Below are positions 25,036 through 37,024 of a DNA stretch of 64,000 nt, one piece after another. Source of the DNA: Rhizophagus clarus. Lineage: Eukaryota > Glomeromycota > Glomeromycetes > Glomerales > Glomeraceae. Both the position numbers and the translations under genes were made by a program. The notes under the pieces are model-generated. The model did not search any database. It saw only the letters and a program-made list of their open reading frames with translations, and was not told where the DNA came from. The DNA lies in assembly GCA_015698045.1 (NCBI GenBank), contig BLAL01000077.1, positions 62,001 through 126,000 of the forward strand, written 5' to 3'. How positions within the stretch are numbered: position 1 is the first letter of the stretch; the number at the start of each line of letters is the position of its first letter.

Positions 25036-25673
25036 ATGAATTATTTCTTTTCTTCAAATACTAAGTCTGTTCCTTCAAATATTTGTTACCATATAGTAAG
25101 TTAATAGTAAAGTCTTGCATAATTTCTTAACTGACTATTATAAATATTTTTATTGTAAATTTAGGAAGGTTTTATCAATTGTTCATATTTCAATGCTGCA
25201 GTTGAATTGGGTTATAAGTTGAAAGATCCTTCTTTTGACAAAGATACTGATACACATATTCAAGTTAGCATCGATGCGCATAAAAAGGAAAACGTAAATA
25301 TGTTAAAATAAATTATTTGCTTTATTTTCTTAAGACTAACTTTTTGAATTTGTTGAATTATCACGGATCCAAATTAAATAAGTGGAGCGATAGAATAAGG
25401 GATCTTCATTTGGTAAGTTCTTTAATTCTGCGTCGGTGTATATTTGCTTGTTTTCACTTATTTATTTTATTTTTTTTTAAGCAAATTCCTGAATCAAAAA
25501 ATCACACCTCATCTCCTTTAATTTATGAAGGATGTAAACCAGGCAAGTACGAATTTATTGGAGGATATTCGGATTTCGCGAAATTAGTAAGATCAAGGCA
25601 CAAATCAAATATGCAAAATAATAATATTAAAGAAGGTGGAGGAGAATGTGTGGGTGATGTTTGTAAAATATAG
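25036..25673 (+). CDS. Conserved-looking protein of unknown function, four exons
   Basis: Unrecognised. Exons 25036-25095, 25165-25293, 25335-25412 and 25482-25673 splice in a single frame to 152 residues (459 nt), with GT-AG introns; the second is only 41 nt. The sequence has ordinary amino-acid composition (ICYHIEGFINCSYFNAAVEL, KLNKWSDRIRDLHLQIPESK, YEGCKPGKYEFIGGYSDFAK). It ends with a hydrophilic, Cys-containing tail, ECVGDVCKI. There is no signal peptide or membrane helix. Coding is supported by consistent phases across three introns and by its place at the end of the housekeeping block. The 41-nt intron is the weak point; the real junction there could differ. Confidence 0.65.
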
Positions 25674-26530
25674 CTAATTGAAATTAAAATTAACATTACA
25701 TTTAATTGCTGATCAATAGTAATCTCACTATCATTTTAAAAAGGAATTAGACAACTTGCAAATATTTTGCAACCTCTTTATTTCTTATATTTAGAATCTT
25801 TTCTTTTCATTTTTACTACAACAGTTGATTAATACCCTAATGTAAAACTGATGTAAAAGATCCAATATTACTTTATAATTTAATTATATTGAAAATATTA
25901 TAAATTAATACCTTTCTATTAAGTAAAAATTTGTATTTCTGAGCACTTTAATCAATTATCTCCTGATCGGCACCATTCACACGTTTATGCAAGTATAGTT
26001 ATGCTTGTTGGGTAGCAATTTTTATGTGTAGTGTAATGTTAATGGTAATATTGGCACAATTGCTAATTTAACATTTTTAGCAAATTCTAAGTTTTCATCT
26101 TTACGTTTAAGGAATTGAAATTTTCTAAATTTCAGAAAGCGTTTTTCTTATATGAGATTCATCATTGTTAATTTAATTTTCTTGATTTCTTCATTACCAT
26201 ATACTCTACAATATTGTCATTAGTCATCTCTTTATCCTATTAATAAATATTAATAAAAATATTATTGAAACCTTATGTAAAAGGAAGAAAATTGCATAAA
26301 AAATTCATTAGAAAAAGAAAAATACCTTATATATACCTGAAAGTGCTAGTTTTGCAATTTCTAACTTTTGAGTTTTATTTTATAAATGATACCTAAAGTA
26401 TAGTATAATTTACAATAGTTTAAATAAATAAAAATAAAATACTTATAAATTTAATTTTGCTAAAAATCTATGTGATATTATATTATAATAATCTAAAAAT
26501 CTAATAATTCTTTATTATTTAATTTTTGTA
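25674..26530. other. AT-rich spacer at the edge of the repeat-rich half
   Basis: No gene, RNA or repeat recognised. From here rightwards, conserved coding sequence disappears apart from transposon-related genes. Confidence 0.45.
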
Positions 26531-27480
26531 CATTTTGTTTTTTATTTTTAGATTCAAAACTTTTTAGAAGTGGACTATACTATTTTGAAAAATATAATAT
26601 CTTCAAAAATTTTCATTTTTTTTATATTTTTAAATTTAAAATTCCTTTAGAAGAAGATTATTGTAAGTAAAAAAAAAAATTTTTTTTTACTTTTATTTCA
26701 ATAAATAATAATTAACATTCATTTTCTTTTTTTTTTAGATCTAGAAGAAACAAACCATAGTATTTTAAAGGTAAAGATACTTTAAAATATTTTTTTTATT
26801 ATTTTAACAAAAATAAACTAATATTTATTTTTTTTTTTTTAGATTCAAAAAAAAATGGACTGAATTATTTTGAAGGTAACAAATTTTAAAATATTTTTTT
26901 TATTTATTATTTTAATAAATGTTAATTAACATTTATTTTCTTTTTTTTTAAATCTAGAAGAAGTAAATTGAATTATTTTGAAAATAGAAAAACTTCAAAT
27001 AATTTTTTTATATTTTTATTTTACAAAATATTACTAATATTTTATTTTATTTTTTTTAGATCTGGTACTCTAATTTAAAGCAATCCATAATATTTTAAAA
27101 GTATAAAATTTTGAAATAATTTTTTATTTTATTTTTATTTCAACAAATATTAATTAACATTTATTTTAATTTTTTTTACATTTAGAACTCCAATTTAAAG
27201 TAGACTAGAGTATTTCAAAAGTAAAATAAATTAAAAAAATTTATTTTATTTTAGCAAGTATTATTAATATTTATTTTTTTATTGTTTTTTTTAGATTTAA
27301 ATAAAACTAAACTTTATTTAAAAATAAACTTTCAATTTTTTTTAAATTTATAATTTTTTTTATTTAATGAATGTTTATTAATGCTTATTTTTATTTTCTT
27401 TTTTTTAGATACTAAATATTCTATTTTAAAGGTAAAATTTTAAAATTTTTTTTTTTTTGTTTAATAAACTTATATAATAA
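26531..27480 (+). repeat. Degenerate tandem array of exon-like modules (array A)
   Basis: Roughly eight diverged units of about 110-130 nt. Each has a long T-tract ending in AG, then 30-40 nt (ATCTAGAAGAA-like start, ATTTTGAAG-like end), then GTAA and an AT-rich stretch with TTAAT or CTAAT. Examples of T-tract/AG are near 26740, 26842, 27059 and 27410; examples of AAG/GTAA are near 26770, 26875 and 27432. The spacing and sequence imitate short exons between short introns. Stops occur in all frames, so no protein is called. Confidence 0.55.
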
Positions 27481-27923
27481 ATGTATATTAATATTTTTGT
27501 TAGTAGATAATTAAACCAGTTTTAAAACTAGGAGTACTCATAACAAGTTAGAAGTAATTATAGTAGTAATACTATCTTACTTAATAAATGATGGTACAGC
27601 TTCAACACTAAAAAAAAAAAAATATTAATATTTTTGATTTTTTTTTGATATAAATTTCTAATATTTAAAGATAATTTTTAAATTATTTTTTTTTATTTAA
27701 TAAAATATTTGTTAACATTTTTATTTTTCTTTTTTTGCAAGTATAAAATTTTGAATGTATTCAAAATTTTTTAATTTTTCTTTATTTTTTAATAAAAAGC
27801 TTACTAATGTTTTTATTTTTATTTTTCATCTTTTACAAGTTTACAGTTTTTCTTAATCTTTAAGTAAAATTTTGAAAGTGATTTTTAAAATTCTTAATAT
27901 ATTATTTTTAGAAGTTATCTAGG
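27481..27923. other. AT-rich spacer
   Basis: AT-rich sequence with a few further T-tracts; nothing else is supported. Confidence 0.35.
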
Positions 27924-29343
27924 TGTCACCCCTGTCACGTGATTTAAAATAAATTTTAATTGCCCAATCTTAATCAGTTAATTTTTAACTTTAATTTTTT
28001 TCATATAAAAAAAATTTTTTTCGCAAAGATAATCTTTAATAAATGACAATTTAAACCAAAATTAAAAAGTATACTTATATCTGATATGATTTTAAAAAGA
28101 AACTTTAGTTATTGTATTCAGTACTTTTTTAGTTAATTCTTTTATTAAATATATGTTACAAGTGAATTTAAATCTAAATGATTATTTATTTTTAACAGAT
28201 CTAGTAATAAATGATATAAATAGGTAATCTAACAACAAACTACAATGATAAAAAAGAAATAATTAGTAAAAGCGAAAGGAGATCAAAGGGGAAGCAAAAG
28301 AAAATGGAAAATAAGGAAGAGAAGAACAAAAAAAAAGAAGAGGTAGAAGAATAATGAGAAATGAAAAAAAAAGAAAGAGTTGATGTGAAATGAAAAAAAA
28401 AAGATATGAAACGAAAAAAAAGAATGATGTAAAACGAAAAAAAAGAATGATATGAGACGAAAAAAAAAGGATATAAAATGAAAAAAAAGGATGTTGTGAT
28501 ACAAAAAAAAGGATGATATGGAATGAAAAAAAGGATGTTGCAAAATGAAAAAAAGAATTATACGAAATGAAAAAAAAGAATGATGCGAAATGAAAAAAAA
28601 AGAAAAAAATGAAAAAAATGATGAGGAATGAAAAAAAGAAGGAGAAAATGATGAGGAAATAATGTGAAAAGAAAAAAAGGGGAAGTGATGATGAAAAAAA
28701 AAGGAAAATGTTATAAGGAAAAAAAAAAAGAAGAGGTGATGATAGAAAACAAAAAAAAGGGAATAAGAAATAAAAAAAAGGATAGGAAAGAAAAAAGATG
28801 ATAGAAACCAATAAGGGACAAATGGTAATGGAAAAATGATAAGAGACGAAGTGGAAAATTGAAATAGAGAAATAAAATTACAAAAAGAACCCCAACCAAA
28901 CAAAAAGAAAAAAGAAAAAAAAAGTTAGTTACTAACGAAAATAAGCTCCCAAAGACCCAAAATGTTCAAAAGTGTTTGAACTTACTACTTATTAAAAGTT
29001 CTAATATCAAAGTCTAAGGTCACTAAAAGCCAAAAAAAATTACCTACAAAAAAATGAGAACAGCTTAAAAAGCGTTAACGCTAATTAACGAAAAAAACAT
29101 GCACAATGTTAAACAAAAACTTATCAAAAGCCCAAAGTTAAGAAAAAAAGCACCTACAAAAAAGAGAAGTCAGTCAGTGCTGAAGTGCTAAACTGCTGAT
29201 TAATAAAAACAATATAAGTAATATCAAAAACTTACCGAAGTCAAAGCCGTAAAAAAAAAATCGCGTAATAAAAAACACTAAACAAATGATCGGCATGACA
29301 TAATTTTATAATTTAAATTTGAATCACATGATAAGGGGTGGCA
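27924..29343. mobile_element. Candidate inverted-repeat element around a polypurine tract
   Basis: The left end TGTCACCCCTGTCACGTGATT (27924 on) and the reverse complement of the right end (TGCCACCCCTTATCATGTGATT, ending 29343) match over about 22 nt with four differences. The 1.4-kb interior holds the polypurine tract. I cannot find a target-site duplication, so this may be an old or partial element. Confidence 0.45.
28250..28925. repeat. Polypurine tract, (ATGAAAAAAAAGGATG)-like
   Basis: About 670 nt in which the plus strand is almost wholly purine with scattered T. Loose 25-30 nt units follow the pattern AATGAAAAAAAAGAATGATG. Long open frames on the minus strand (28263-28811 and 28283-28903) are Phe/Ser runs caused by this composition and are not genes. 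Confidence 0.75.
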
Positions 29344-30585
29344 AAAATCATGTTACCACCCAAGGTGGCATGAGGACTTTTTCTTATTTTCAAATCCAAA
29401 TGCTGAAGAAGTATTTTTTAAATGAATGGTATTAATTTTAAAGAATATTAGGTGTATTTACTTTAAAGTTTTTTAATAATGTATATATATAATAATAATT
29501 TAAAATATATTTTTTGTAGAAATTATATTTTTAATAAAATAATAAATTTATTGTATTTTTAAAATAATAATTAATATTATAAACAATATATTAGTTTAAA
29601 TAAAATAACTAGAGGGATCAACTATATTTTTCACTTGCAAATCTTTGGGCAATTTTTTTAGCAGAAGGACATTGAAAAAAAGCTTAGTTTCTTAAGCTCT
29701 TTTTAAATAATATTTTTTTTTTATAGAATCTAGTTATATCTGTTAAAATTCATCTAATTCAAAAATACCAAGTTTTGGCAGAACTATTAGCTTGATATAA
29801 AATTTATTAAAAAAATAGTTTATAACTGCAAACTTTAAATTTCCTTTATATTTTGAATAACTTTTGTAAGAATAGTGTCTGAGCTATCTGATCTTAAATA
29901 CTCTAAAATAAGGATTTTTCATCAATACTATTTATTTTAGAAGCGTTAAGATAAACAAAATGAAGTTATTAGTTGAAATTTTGTTTATAATCAGAAATAA
30001 AGCTTACTTTTTCTTATTTAGAAATTATATAGGTGTAATATTTATGATGGTTTGGTATTTTACCTTTTTTTCTAGTTTTTATTTTAGATTTCTGGAAGTA
30101 TTAATAACTTTTCTTTAGTTTTATTTTTTGCTTGTTGATATTTTAGCCTTTAATCTCTTTTTCTTGTTTTAGTTTTGAAAAGCTGAAAGTATTAAAATGT
30201 TAATTGATATTTTAGTGATTTAATGTAACTTTCTTTTTTAGGATTTTATTTGTCAATCTAGGGATGTAGTTGAAAAATTTTTTCTTAATTTAACTAACAT
30301 GAGTTAATTTCTAGTTGGGTTAAACAAAGCCATGTTAGAGTCATTATTACTAATCTTATATCTCTTATTCTTAATATACTGTATCCATATTGGTTAAGGG
30401 TTTGAGAATGGATTAGAAAAAATCTTTTTTAAATAGAACTACTATGTAAAAAGGGAGTTTCAACTTTTCTATGACCAAGTCTCAGCATAGTACTCATGTA
30501 CCATTTAATTAGAATGATGACTTCTTGTAATGATATACCTTATAAGAATTATAAAGAAAAATGATCTGTATGTTTAATAGTATTA
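29344..30585. other. AT-rich sequence without recognised genes
   Basis: No coding or repeat structure is evident. At 29610-29624 there is TAGAGGGATCAAC, which matches the left end of the piggyBac-like element at 55,450 and may be a relic of that family. Confidence 0.4.
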
Positions 30586-32052
30586 CTTAAAGTTGCCTGC
30601 CAAAACTAAAGAGTTTCAACATGTCAAAATTGTCAAAACTATTTTGACATGTAATATATATAATATATACATATCAAATAGTGTCAAATTAACAAAAAAA
30701 ACTATTTCGTAACAGTTTTTCAAGCATTTAATAAAAAATGTTGTGAAATGTTTTTTACTTTTTAATTTTAAACAAAAAAAACTGTTTTGCAACAGTTTTT
30801 CAATTATTTAATAAAAAATATTGTAAACCATTTTTTATTTTTAAATTTTTAAGTGAAAAAACTGTTTTGCAATAGTTTTTCAAGCATTTAATAAAAAACA
30901 TTACAAAACGTTTTTTATTTTTTAATTTTTAAACAAAAAAAACTGTTTCGCAACAGTTTTTCAACTATTTAATAAAAAATGTTGTGAAATGTTTTTATTT
31001 TTTAATTTTGAAAAAAAAACTGTTTCACAACAGTTTTTCAATTATTTAGTAATAAAAAATGTTGTGAAACATTTTTTATTTTTTTAACTTAGAAAAAAAA
31101 CTATTTTGCAACAGTTTTTCAATTACTTAATAAAAAATGTTGTGAAACATTATTTATTTTTGAATTTTTAAGCGAAAAAACCATTTCACAACAGTTTTTT
31201 AAGCATTTAATAAAAAGCGTTACAAAATGTTTTTTATTTTTTAATTTTTAAACAAAAAAAACTATTTCGCAACAGTTTTTCAATTATTTAATAAAAAATG
31301 TTGTGAAATGTTTTTTATTTTTTAACTTTGAAAAAAAAATTGTTTTACAACAGTTTTTCAATTATTTAGTAATAAAAAATGTTGCAAAACATTTTTTATT
31401 TTTTTAACTTAGAAAAAAAAACTATTTCGCAATAGTTTTTCAATTATTTAATAAAAATGTTGCAAAATGTTTTTTATTTTTGAATTTTTAAATAAAAAAA
31501 CTGTTTTACAACAGTTTTTCAATTATTTAATAAAAAATATTGCAAAACATTTTTTATTTTTTTAACTTAAAAAAAAAACTATTTCGCAACAGTTTTTCAA
31601 TTATTTAATAAAAAATGTTGTGAAATGTTTTTTGTTTTTGAATTTTTAAACAAAAAAAACTGTTTCGCAATAGTTTTTCAATTATTTAATAAAAAATGTT
31701 ATAAAACATTTTTTATTTTTTAACTTAAAGAAAAAAAATCATTTCGCAACAGTTTTTCAATTATTTAATAAAAAATGTTGCGAAATGTTTCTTATTTTTT
31801 AATTTTTATTATAATAAATAAAACCTGTTGCGAAATATTGTGATGTTTAGTTTCAGCAGTTTTAACAATTTTGATATATAAAAACTATTTCAATAGTTTC
31901 GTATAATTTTTGCAGTTTTAACATATTGAAACTAGTTTTAACATTTCAATAATTTTGATGTGTTAAAACTATTTCAGCATTTTAGCATTTTAATGTATTT
32001 TAGGTTTTGACATTTTGATATTAACCAATTGAGTTTTAGCAGGCAACTTTAG
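30586..32052. mobile_element. Non-autonomous inverted-repeat element carrying the 82-bp hairpin array
   Basis: The left end AAAGTTGCCTGCCAAAACT (from 30589) is matched by the right end AGTTTTAGCAGGCAACTTT (to 32050), a near-perfect 19-bp terminal inverted repeat. TATTA flanks both sides (30581-30585 and 32053-32057) if the ends are taken as CTTAAAG and CTTTAG; this is a candidate target duplication. There is no ORF inside. Superfamily not assigned. Confidence 0.65.
30690..31830. repeat. Tandem array, 14 units of about 80-82 bp, two hairpins per unit
   Basis: Each unit has two palindromic segments joined by AT-rich linker: AACTGTTTCGCAACAGTT and AATGTTGCGAAACATT. I counted 14 repeats of the CAGTTTTTCAA segment. 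Units differ mostly at the CpG sites (TTTCGCAAC, TTTTGCAAC, TTTCACAAC). Confidence 0.85.
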
Positions 32053-33300
32053 TATTATTCTAACTATAATATATAGTAATTTTAACCATTAGTTGAAATT
32101 TATAGATCATATTTAACTTTGATCAGGTGAGTTTATTTTAATAGGTCTACATAAACTAGATAAATAAAAAGTAGGTGTTCTGATTTATCTGTTAGATTGA
32201 TTTTTACTTTTTGTATTTTCATATTTATTTTTTTTAATAAAGCTAAATATAACTCTTGAATACATTGGAAGATTTTTTCAGAAGATAATTATCAATATTT
32301 ATCATCTTATTAATAATTATCCTATTTTATCAATATATTAATAATAAAGTTTGTTAGAATTGTGATCATTAAAATTTATACAGATTTTTCCTGTAAAATA
32401 ATAATGGTCTGCAAAGATTAGTAGAATAAAAATAATTAAAATATAACATCTACTTTTAACTCAAAAGTTTTTATTTTTTTTTTATTTTAGGCTAAGTAAA
32501 TAAATTATTAGTTTTTCATAACTGGACAGATTATATAAATGTTTCAAAAAGATAAAAAAATTTATTTTATTTGGTCATATAATTCAGATTTCATTCAATC
32601 ATAGTCATAAAAAAAAAATTTTTTTTTCTACCTAGTAATCTAGGCAAAAATTTATTAAATCAACCAATTACCTTCTAAAAATTAGCTAAATTTTTTTTGA
32701 AAAATAAATTTTTTTTCCAGACAGCCAGGCTAAATTTAGTATTTTTTTTATAAGAAATGAAAATTTTATTTATTTGACTTTATAAAAATACTTTATGATA
32801 TTCTTAATTTAACAAAACTTTCCCCTTCTTTTATTTTTTTTTATTTTTATTCCTCCTTTTTATTCTTTCTCTTAGCCATTTTTTATTCATATTTTACTTT
32901 CTAATAAAGTATTAAATTAAATATTAATTAACGCTTTATTACATTTTTTTTTTTACTTCTTCAAATATTACTGTTAGAAAAACATTTTATAATAAATATC
33001 AATTAAATAAAAAAAAATTTCTGCATTCTATAAATACTTTATAATATTCATAAAAAATGAAATTTTTTTTCTTGTAAAAAAACTACCTAAAAAATAAAAA
33101 GAAAAAAAGTCATTAATATTCATTTTGTTAAAATATAAAAATAAAAATTTTTTTTACTTTATAAAAACACTGAAATTTTATGTATTTAAGATTAATAATT
33201 AAAGGAAAAAAAATGATCTTTATCAGATTTTCATATATATAATTGATATGTATTGTTACAGCTAGATTATTGATATGATTAATCTTTTCAATAAACTTTT
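32053..33300. other. AT-rich sequence without recognised genes
   Basis: Homopolymer-rich AT sequence. I see no ORF of coding character, RNA gene or bounded repeat. Confidence 0.4.
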
Positions 33301-33512
33301 TTTAACAAAATTCCCTCTCTTTCTTTCATCTTTCTTTCCTTTCTTATTTACATTTTTCTTTTCTATATTTTTCATTCTTTTTTCTTTTTTTTCTTTTCAT
33401 TTTTTCTTTCTTCCCTTTCTCTGTTTTTTTTTTTTTTTCTTTTTTTTTGTTTCTCTTTTTTTCTTTTCTTTTATTTACTCTCCTTTTTTAATTTCCTTCA
33501 ACTTCTTTTTAT
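33301..33512. repeat. Polypyrimidine tract
   Basis: Nearly uninterrupted C/T on the plus strand (CCCTCTCTTTCTTTC-like). The plus-strand frame at 33275-33514 is a Phe/Leu/Ser artefact of this composition. Confidence 0.75.
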
Positions 33513-34256
33513 AATAAAAAATTATAAATTTTTTGAGATTATCAACTATAGAAATATAAGTGAATTTTACCCATGGAAAATTCTAGATAGCCATTTTTGG
33601 ACATTTGAAATTCATTAAATTAGTACTCTTATTTTTTATATATATATTTTCACAATAATGAAACATTTATTAATACTTTAAAATTTATCTTTTTATTTAT
33701 TAGATAAGCCTGGATATATAAAATTAAAAAAATCTTTTAGTTCACTTAGTTTATTTTAAGTATATAAAATTTTGATGGCTAATCATATAATATAATATTT
33801 TAACAAATTTTATTAACAGTTTATTATATATATATATATTTTTCTTTTATAATTGCAATTTTAAATAATCTTGGAATAGTAAATTTTTTATAAATGTCAT
33901 TTTTTTCATTATAATGAATTTAATAAAACATTTATTGATATTTCTTTTTTTTGTAGGTATATATCCATATTTAAATTAATAAATACAAGATTTGGTATAA
34001 AATTAATTAATTATTTATTTTATATTAACAAAATATTTACTAATATTTCATTATTTTTCTTTTCTTGGATATCTGGATTTTTTAGCATAGAAAGTTTAAT
34101 AGAAATCTTTTTTTTTTTTAAAAAAAAAATATATATTTATTAATTAATAATTTAATTTTTTTTTTAATTAAATAATCAGATTTTTTAGTAATATTCAGTA
34201 TAATCTTTTTTTTTATTATTTATTTTAACAAAATATTTTATTATTTCACTTTTTTA
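33513..34256. other. AT-rich sequence left of the first hAT-like element
   Basis: AT-rich with TA and T runs; nothing supportable. Its last 8 nt (CTTTTTTA, 34249-34256) are the left target-site copy of the adjacent element. Confidence 0.4.
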
Positions 34257-35736
34257 TAGTGTTCCGCAAACGATTTAGTCAAATCAAATCAATTCAGATT
34301 TGATTTGAATTTTGATTTGATTCGATTTAATAATTTTGATTTGCAAATCGAATCCAAACTTCAAAACAAGATTTGAGTTCAAATCCAAATTAAAAAAAAA
34401 AGATTTGATTTGATTTCAAATCAAATTCAAATTAGCTTAAACTAATTCAATCAAATCTGAATCAAATCTGACAAATCCAAATCAAATCCAAATCAAATTG
34501 AATTAAATATACATGGCCTGATTAAACGTAATTACCGTAAATATTATTGGTAGTTACTGCAACCACATGATGTCCAACCCTCCTTAAACACACTAAAGAA
34601 ATACATTTCACAACATTTTTTTATTAATAATGTGTTGCGAAACGCATTTTTTTATTTAAATAATTAAAAAAAAACATTTCGCAACATTTTTTATTAATAA
34701 TGTGTTGTGAAATGCATTTTTTATTTAAATAATTAAAAAAAACGTTTCGCAACATTTTTTTATTAGTATTGCGTTGCGAAATGCATTTTTTTATTAAATT
34801 AATTTAAAAAAAATGTTTTGCAACATTTTTTTATTAATAATGCATTGCGAAATGCATTTTTTTATTTAAATAATTAAAAAAAAATGTTTCACAACATTTT
34901 TTTATTAATAATGCGTTGCAAAACGCATTTTTTATTTAAATAATTAAAAAAATGTTTTGCAGCATTTTTTATTAATAATGTGTTGCGAAATGCATTTTTT
35001 ATTTAAATAATTAAAAAAAAACATTTCACAACGTTTTTTTATTAATAATGCGTTGCGAAATGCATTTTTTTATTTAAATAATTAAAAAAAACATTTTGCA
35101 ATGTTTTTTTATTAATAATGTGTTGTGAAATGCATTTTTTATTTAAATAATTAAAAAAAAACATTTCGCAACATTTTTTTATTAATAATGCGTTGCAAAA
35201 TACATTTTTTAATTTAAATAATTAAAAAAAAACGTTTTGCAACATTTTTTTTATTAGTATTGCATTGCAAAATGCATTTTTTTATTAAATTAATTAAAAA
35301 AACATTTCGCAACATTTTTTTATTAATAATGCGTTGCAAAACGCATTTTTTTATTTAAATAATTAAAAAAAAATGTTTTGCAATGTTTTTTTATTAATAA
35401 TGCGTTGCGAAACGCATTTTTTTATTAAATTAATTAAAAAAAAATGTTTTGCAACATTTTTATTAATATTGCATTGCAAACTGCATTTTTTAATTTAAAA
35501 TTCAACAAATCAAACCAAATCACAAATCTATTTGAATAAATTTGATTTGATTCGAATTTGAATTTGATTTGAATCGAATCAAATTTAAATCAAATCAAAT
35601 CAAATTCAAATCGAATTTCAAATCAGATTTGAATGGTTTGATTCAAATCCGAATTCAAACTTTTCAGATTTGATTTGATCAAATCAAATTTCAAATCTAA
35701 CCTGATTTGATCTAATTTGATTTGTGCAGAACACTA
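34257..35736. mobile_element. Non-autonomous hAT-like element, copy 1 (1480 bp)
   Basis: Begins TAGTGTTCCGCA and ends TGCAGAACACTA. Both sides carry the perfect 8-bp duplication CTTTTTTA (34249-34256 and 35737-35744). An 8-bp duplication and ends fitting YARNG are typical of hAT. Some 200-250 nt next to each end is made of repeated CAAATCAAAT / TTTGATTTGA, likely subterminal transposase-binding repeats. The centre is a 70-bp hairpin array; there is no ORF. Position 34528-34535 (GTAATTAC) is the empty target of the element nested in copies 2 and 3. Confidence 0.88.
34600..35500. repeat. Tandem array, about 13 units of about 70 bp, within hAT-like copy 1
   Basis: The unit pattern is AACRTTTCGCAACATTTTTT, ATTAATAATG, then TGCGTTGCGAAACGCATTT and a TTTAAATAATTAAA linker. 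The second part is a self-complementary hairpin. Copy 2 of the element has about one unit and copy 3 about three, so the array length varies between family members. Variation is concentrated at CpG. Confidence 0.85.
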
Positions 35737-36106
35737 CTTTTTTAAATAGTTAGTTCTCTTAGCATATGCGCGAATTTAGTTCATTTAGATTTAATAGATA
35801 TAACTGCCTTATTAGTCCCATTACGAAGTACTAATATGTTCAGCATTCATGTGATTTACATCATGTGAATATATAAATCAATTAAAAAAAAAAAAGTGCG
35901 TCTAACTAATCATAAAACAAAAAATAACTTAATAAAAAAAATGCGTTCAACCCATCCAACCACTACACAACCCATCCGAATAACTTTGGTAAGTATTTCG
36001 GCATAAACCTACTAATTTTTTTTTAAAACTTATGAAATTATGTTATTTGTCTTTTCTATTTTTTTTTTGGTTATTTTTTATATACATATTTTTCTCTTTT
36101 TTAGAC
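35737..36106 (+). promoter_or_regulatory. Upstream region and 5' UTR intron of the zinc-finger gene
   Basis: An intron with GTAAGT at 35989, TACTAAT at about 36009 and TTTTTTAG ending at 36104 lies just before the ATG at 36107. The preceding 48 nt (35941-35988) begin with an ATG, but splicing places it out of frame with the zinc-finger ORF, so it would be an upstream ORF. Confidence 0.5.
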
Positions 36107-36730
36107 ATGTCTACGCAAGATTCAACTAGGTTGTACTGTTCAATTTGCAAAAGGCGTGTTAAAGGGTTTAAAAATCGTTCAGGACTTCAACGACATGAAA
36201 CACTAAAACACACGTCTTACAATACACTTCCTTCACATATTCGACCGGTTCCAGACTCTGAACTTTCACATTTGAAAAAAGCCATAATTAAAGAATTACA
36301 AAAACGCCTTAAAAACCATTACACAGCTGTTGGGAAACAAGTATTTTCAATACATTGCAGCGAAGATGCTTTTGTTGGTATTTTCAAAAACCATATAGCA
36401 TGCTATTCTCCCTGTGGGTCATCTTATTTATGTAGTTTTAAGGGAGAAAAAGCTTTTGAAGAAGTTGGAAAAATTTTGGATGATGACAATTGGGGGGAAC
36501 GTAATTATGGAGAAGGTCAGTTAAGTTTTGTTCGTTTGTATATGCCTGAGAGTGAAAATGGCAATTATGAACAAAATGCACAAAATGCAATAAAATCTAA
36601 AAAAAAACTATTGGTTAATGGAGAAATGACTGTTCAATGGAAGGTAACGGGTGGTAAAGATAAAGAGAATCATAAGTTTGAAGCTGGTTCAGCTCAGTTT
36701 CATTTTTTTTTAGATCAATGTCAAATATAG
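36107..36730 (+). CDS. C2H2 zinc-finger protein of the two-gene cassette
   Basis: 207 residues from an ATG just after a TTTTTTAG acceptor. One C2H2 finger lies at about residues 11-35 (YCSICKRRVKGF, then GLQRHETLKH). The rest is a compact domain I do not recognise: LKKAIIKELQKRLKNHY, FSIHCSEDAFVGIFKNH, EVGKILDDDNWGERNYGEGQ and VQWKVTGGKDKENHKFEAGS. A decayed paralogue at 53.5 kb keeps the finger, the KKRLK segment, the VFKGYI equivalent and the EDDNW motif, so this is a repeated family. It converges on the large transposase-like gene (stops 294 nt apart), and the same pairing recurs in the second copy. It is plausibly a DNA-binding accessory protein of a transposon (inference). The longer open frame upstream begins in the intron. 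Confidence 0.8.
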   Translation: MSTQDSTRLYCSICKRRVKGFKNRSGLQRHETLKHTSYNTLPSHIRPVPDSELSHLKKAIIKELQKRLKNHYTAVGKQVFSIHCSEDAFVGIFKNHIACYSPCGSSYLCSFKGEKAFEEVGKILDDDNWGERNYGEGQLSFVRLYMPESENGNYEQNAQNAIKSKKKLLVNGEMTVQWKVTGGKDKENHKFEAGSAQFHFFLDQCQI

Positions 36731-37024
36731 TTTGAATTTATGTAATATGTAAATAAATAAACTTCATGTTCGACCTTTACTCTTTTTTTTTTCTGGAAAC
36801 CTGGTGTTTTTGTCATTTAATTGTGTCATTTCAAATTAGATAGGTTCGCATTAATTATATTATATAGTCACGAATCATTATTGTTTCGTAACTATTGTAT
36901 GATGGATAGTACAAGTTTTATAAGCAAAAAAAATTAAATAAAATAGATAAAATTAGTTCGATTGAAAATTTTTTTTCTACTTAATCACGAAAATACTTTT
37001 TTTATTTGCTAAAGATAAATTCTA
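36731..37024. other. Convergent gap inside the two-gene cassette
   Basis: 294 nt between the stops of the zinc-finger and transposase-like genes; it contains AATAAATAAA-type poly(A) signals just after 36747. Confidence 0.45.

Noticed and set aside
28263-28903. Long Phe/Ser-rich open frames on the minus strand
   Set aside because: They mirror the polypurine tract; several frames are open at once and the composition is not protein-like.
30690-31830. Centromeric satellite
   Set aside because: Only 14 units, enclosed by the terminal inverted repeats of a short element; nothing indicates a centromere.
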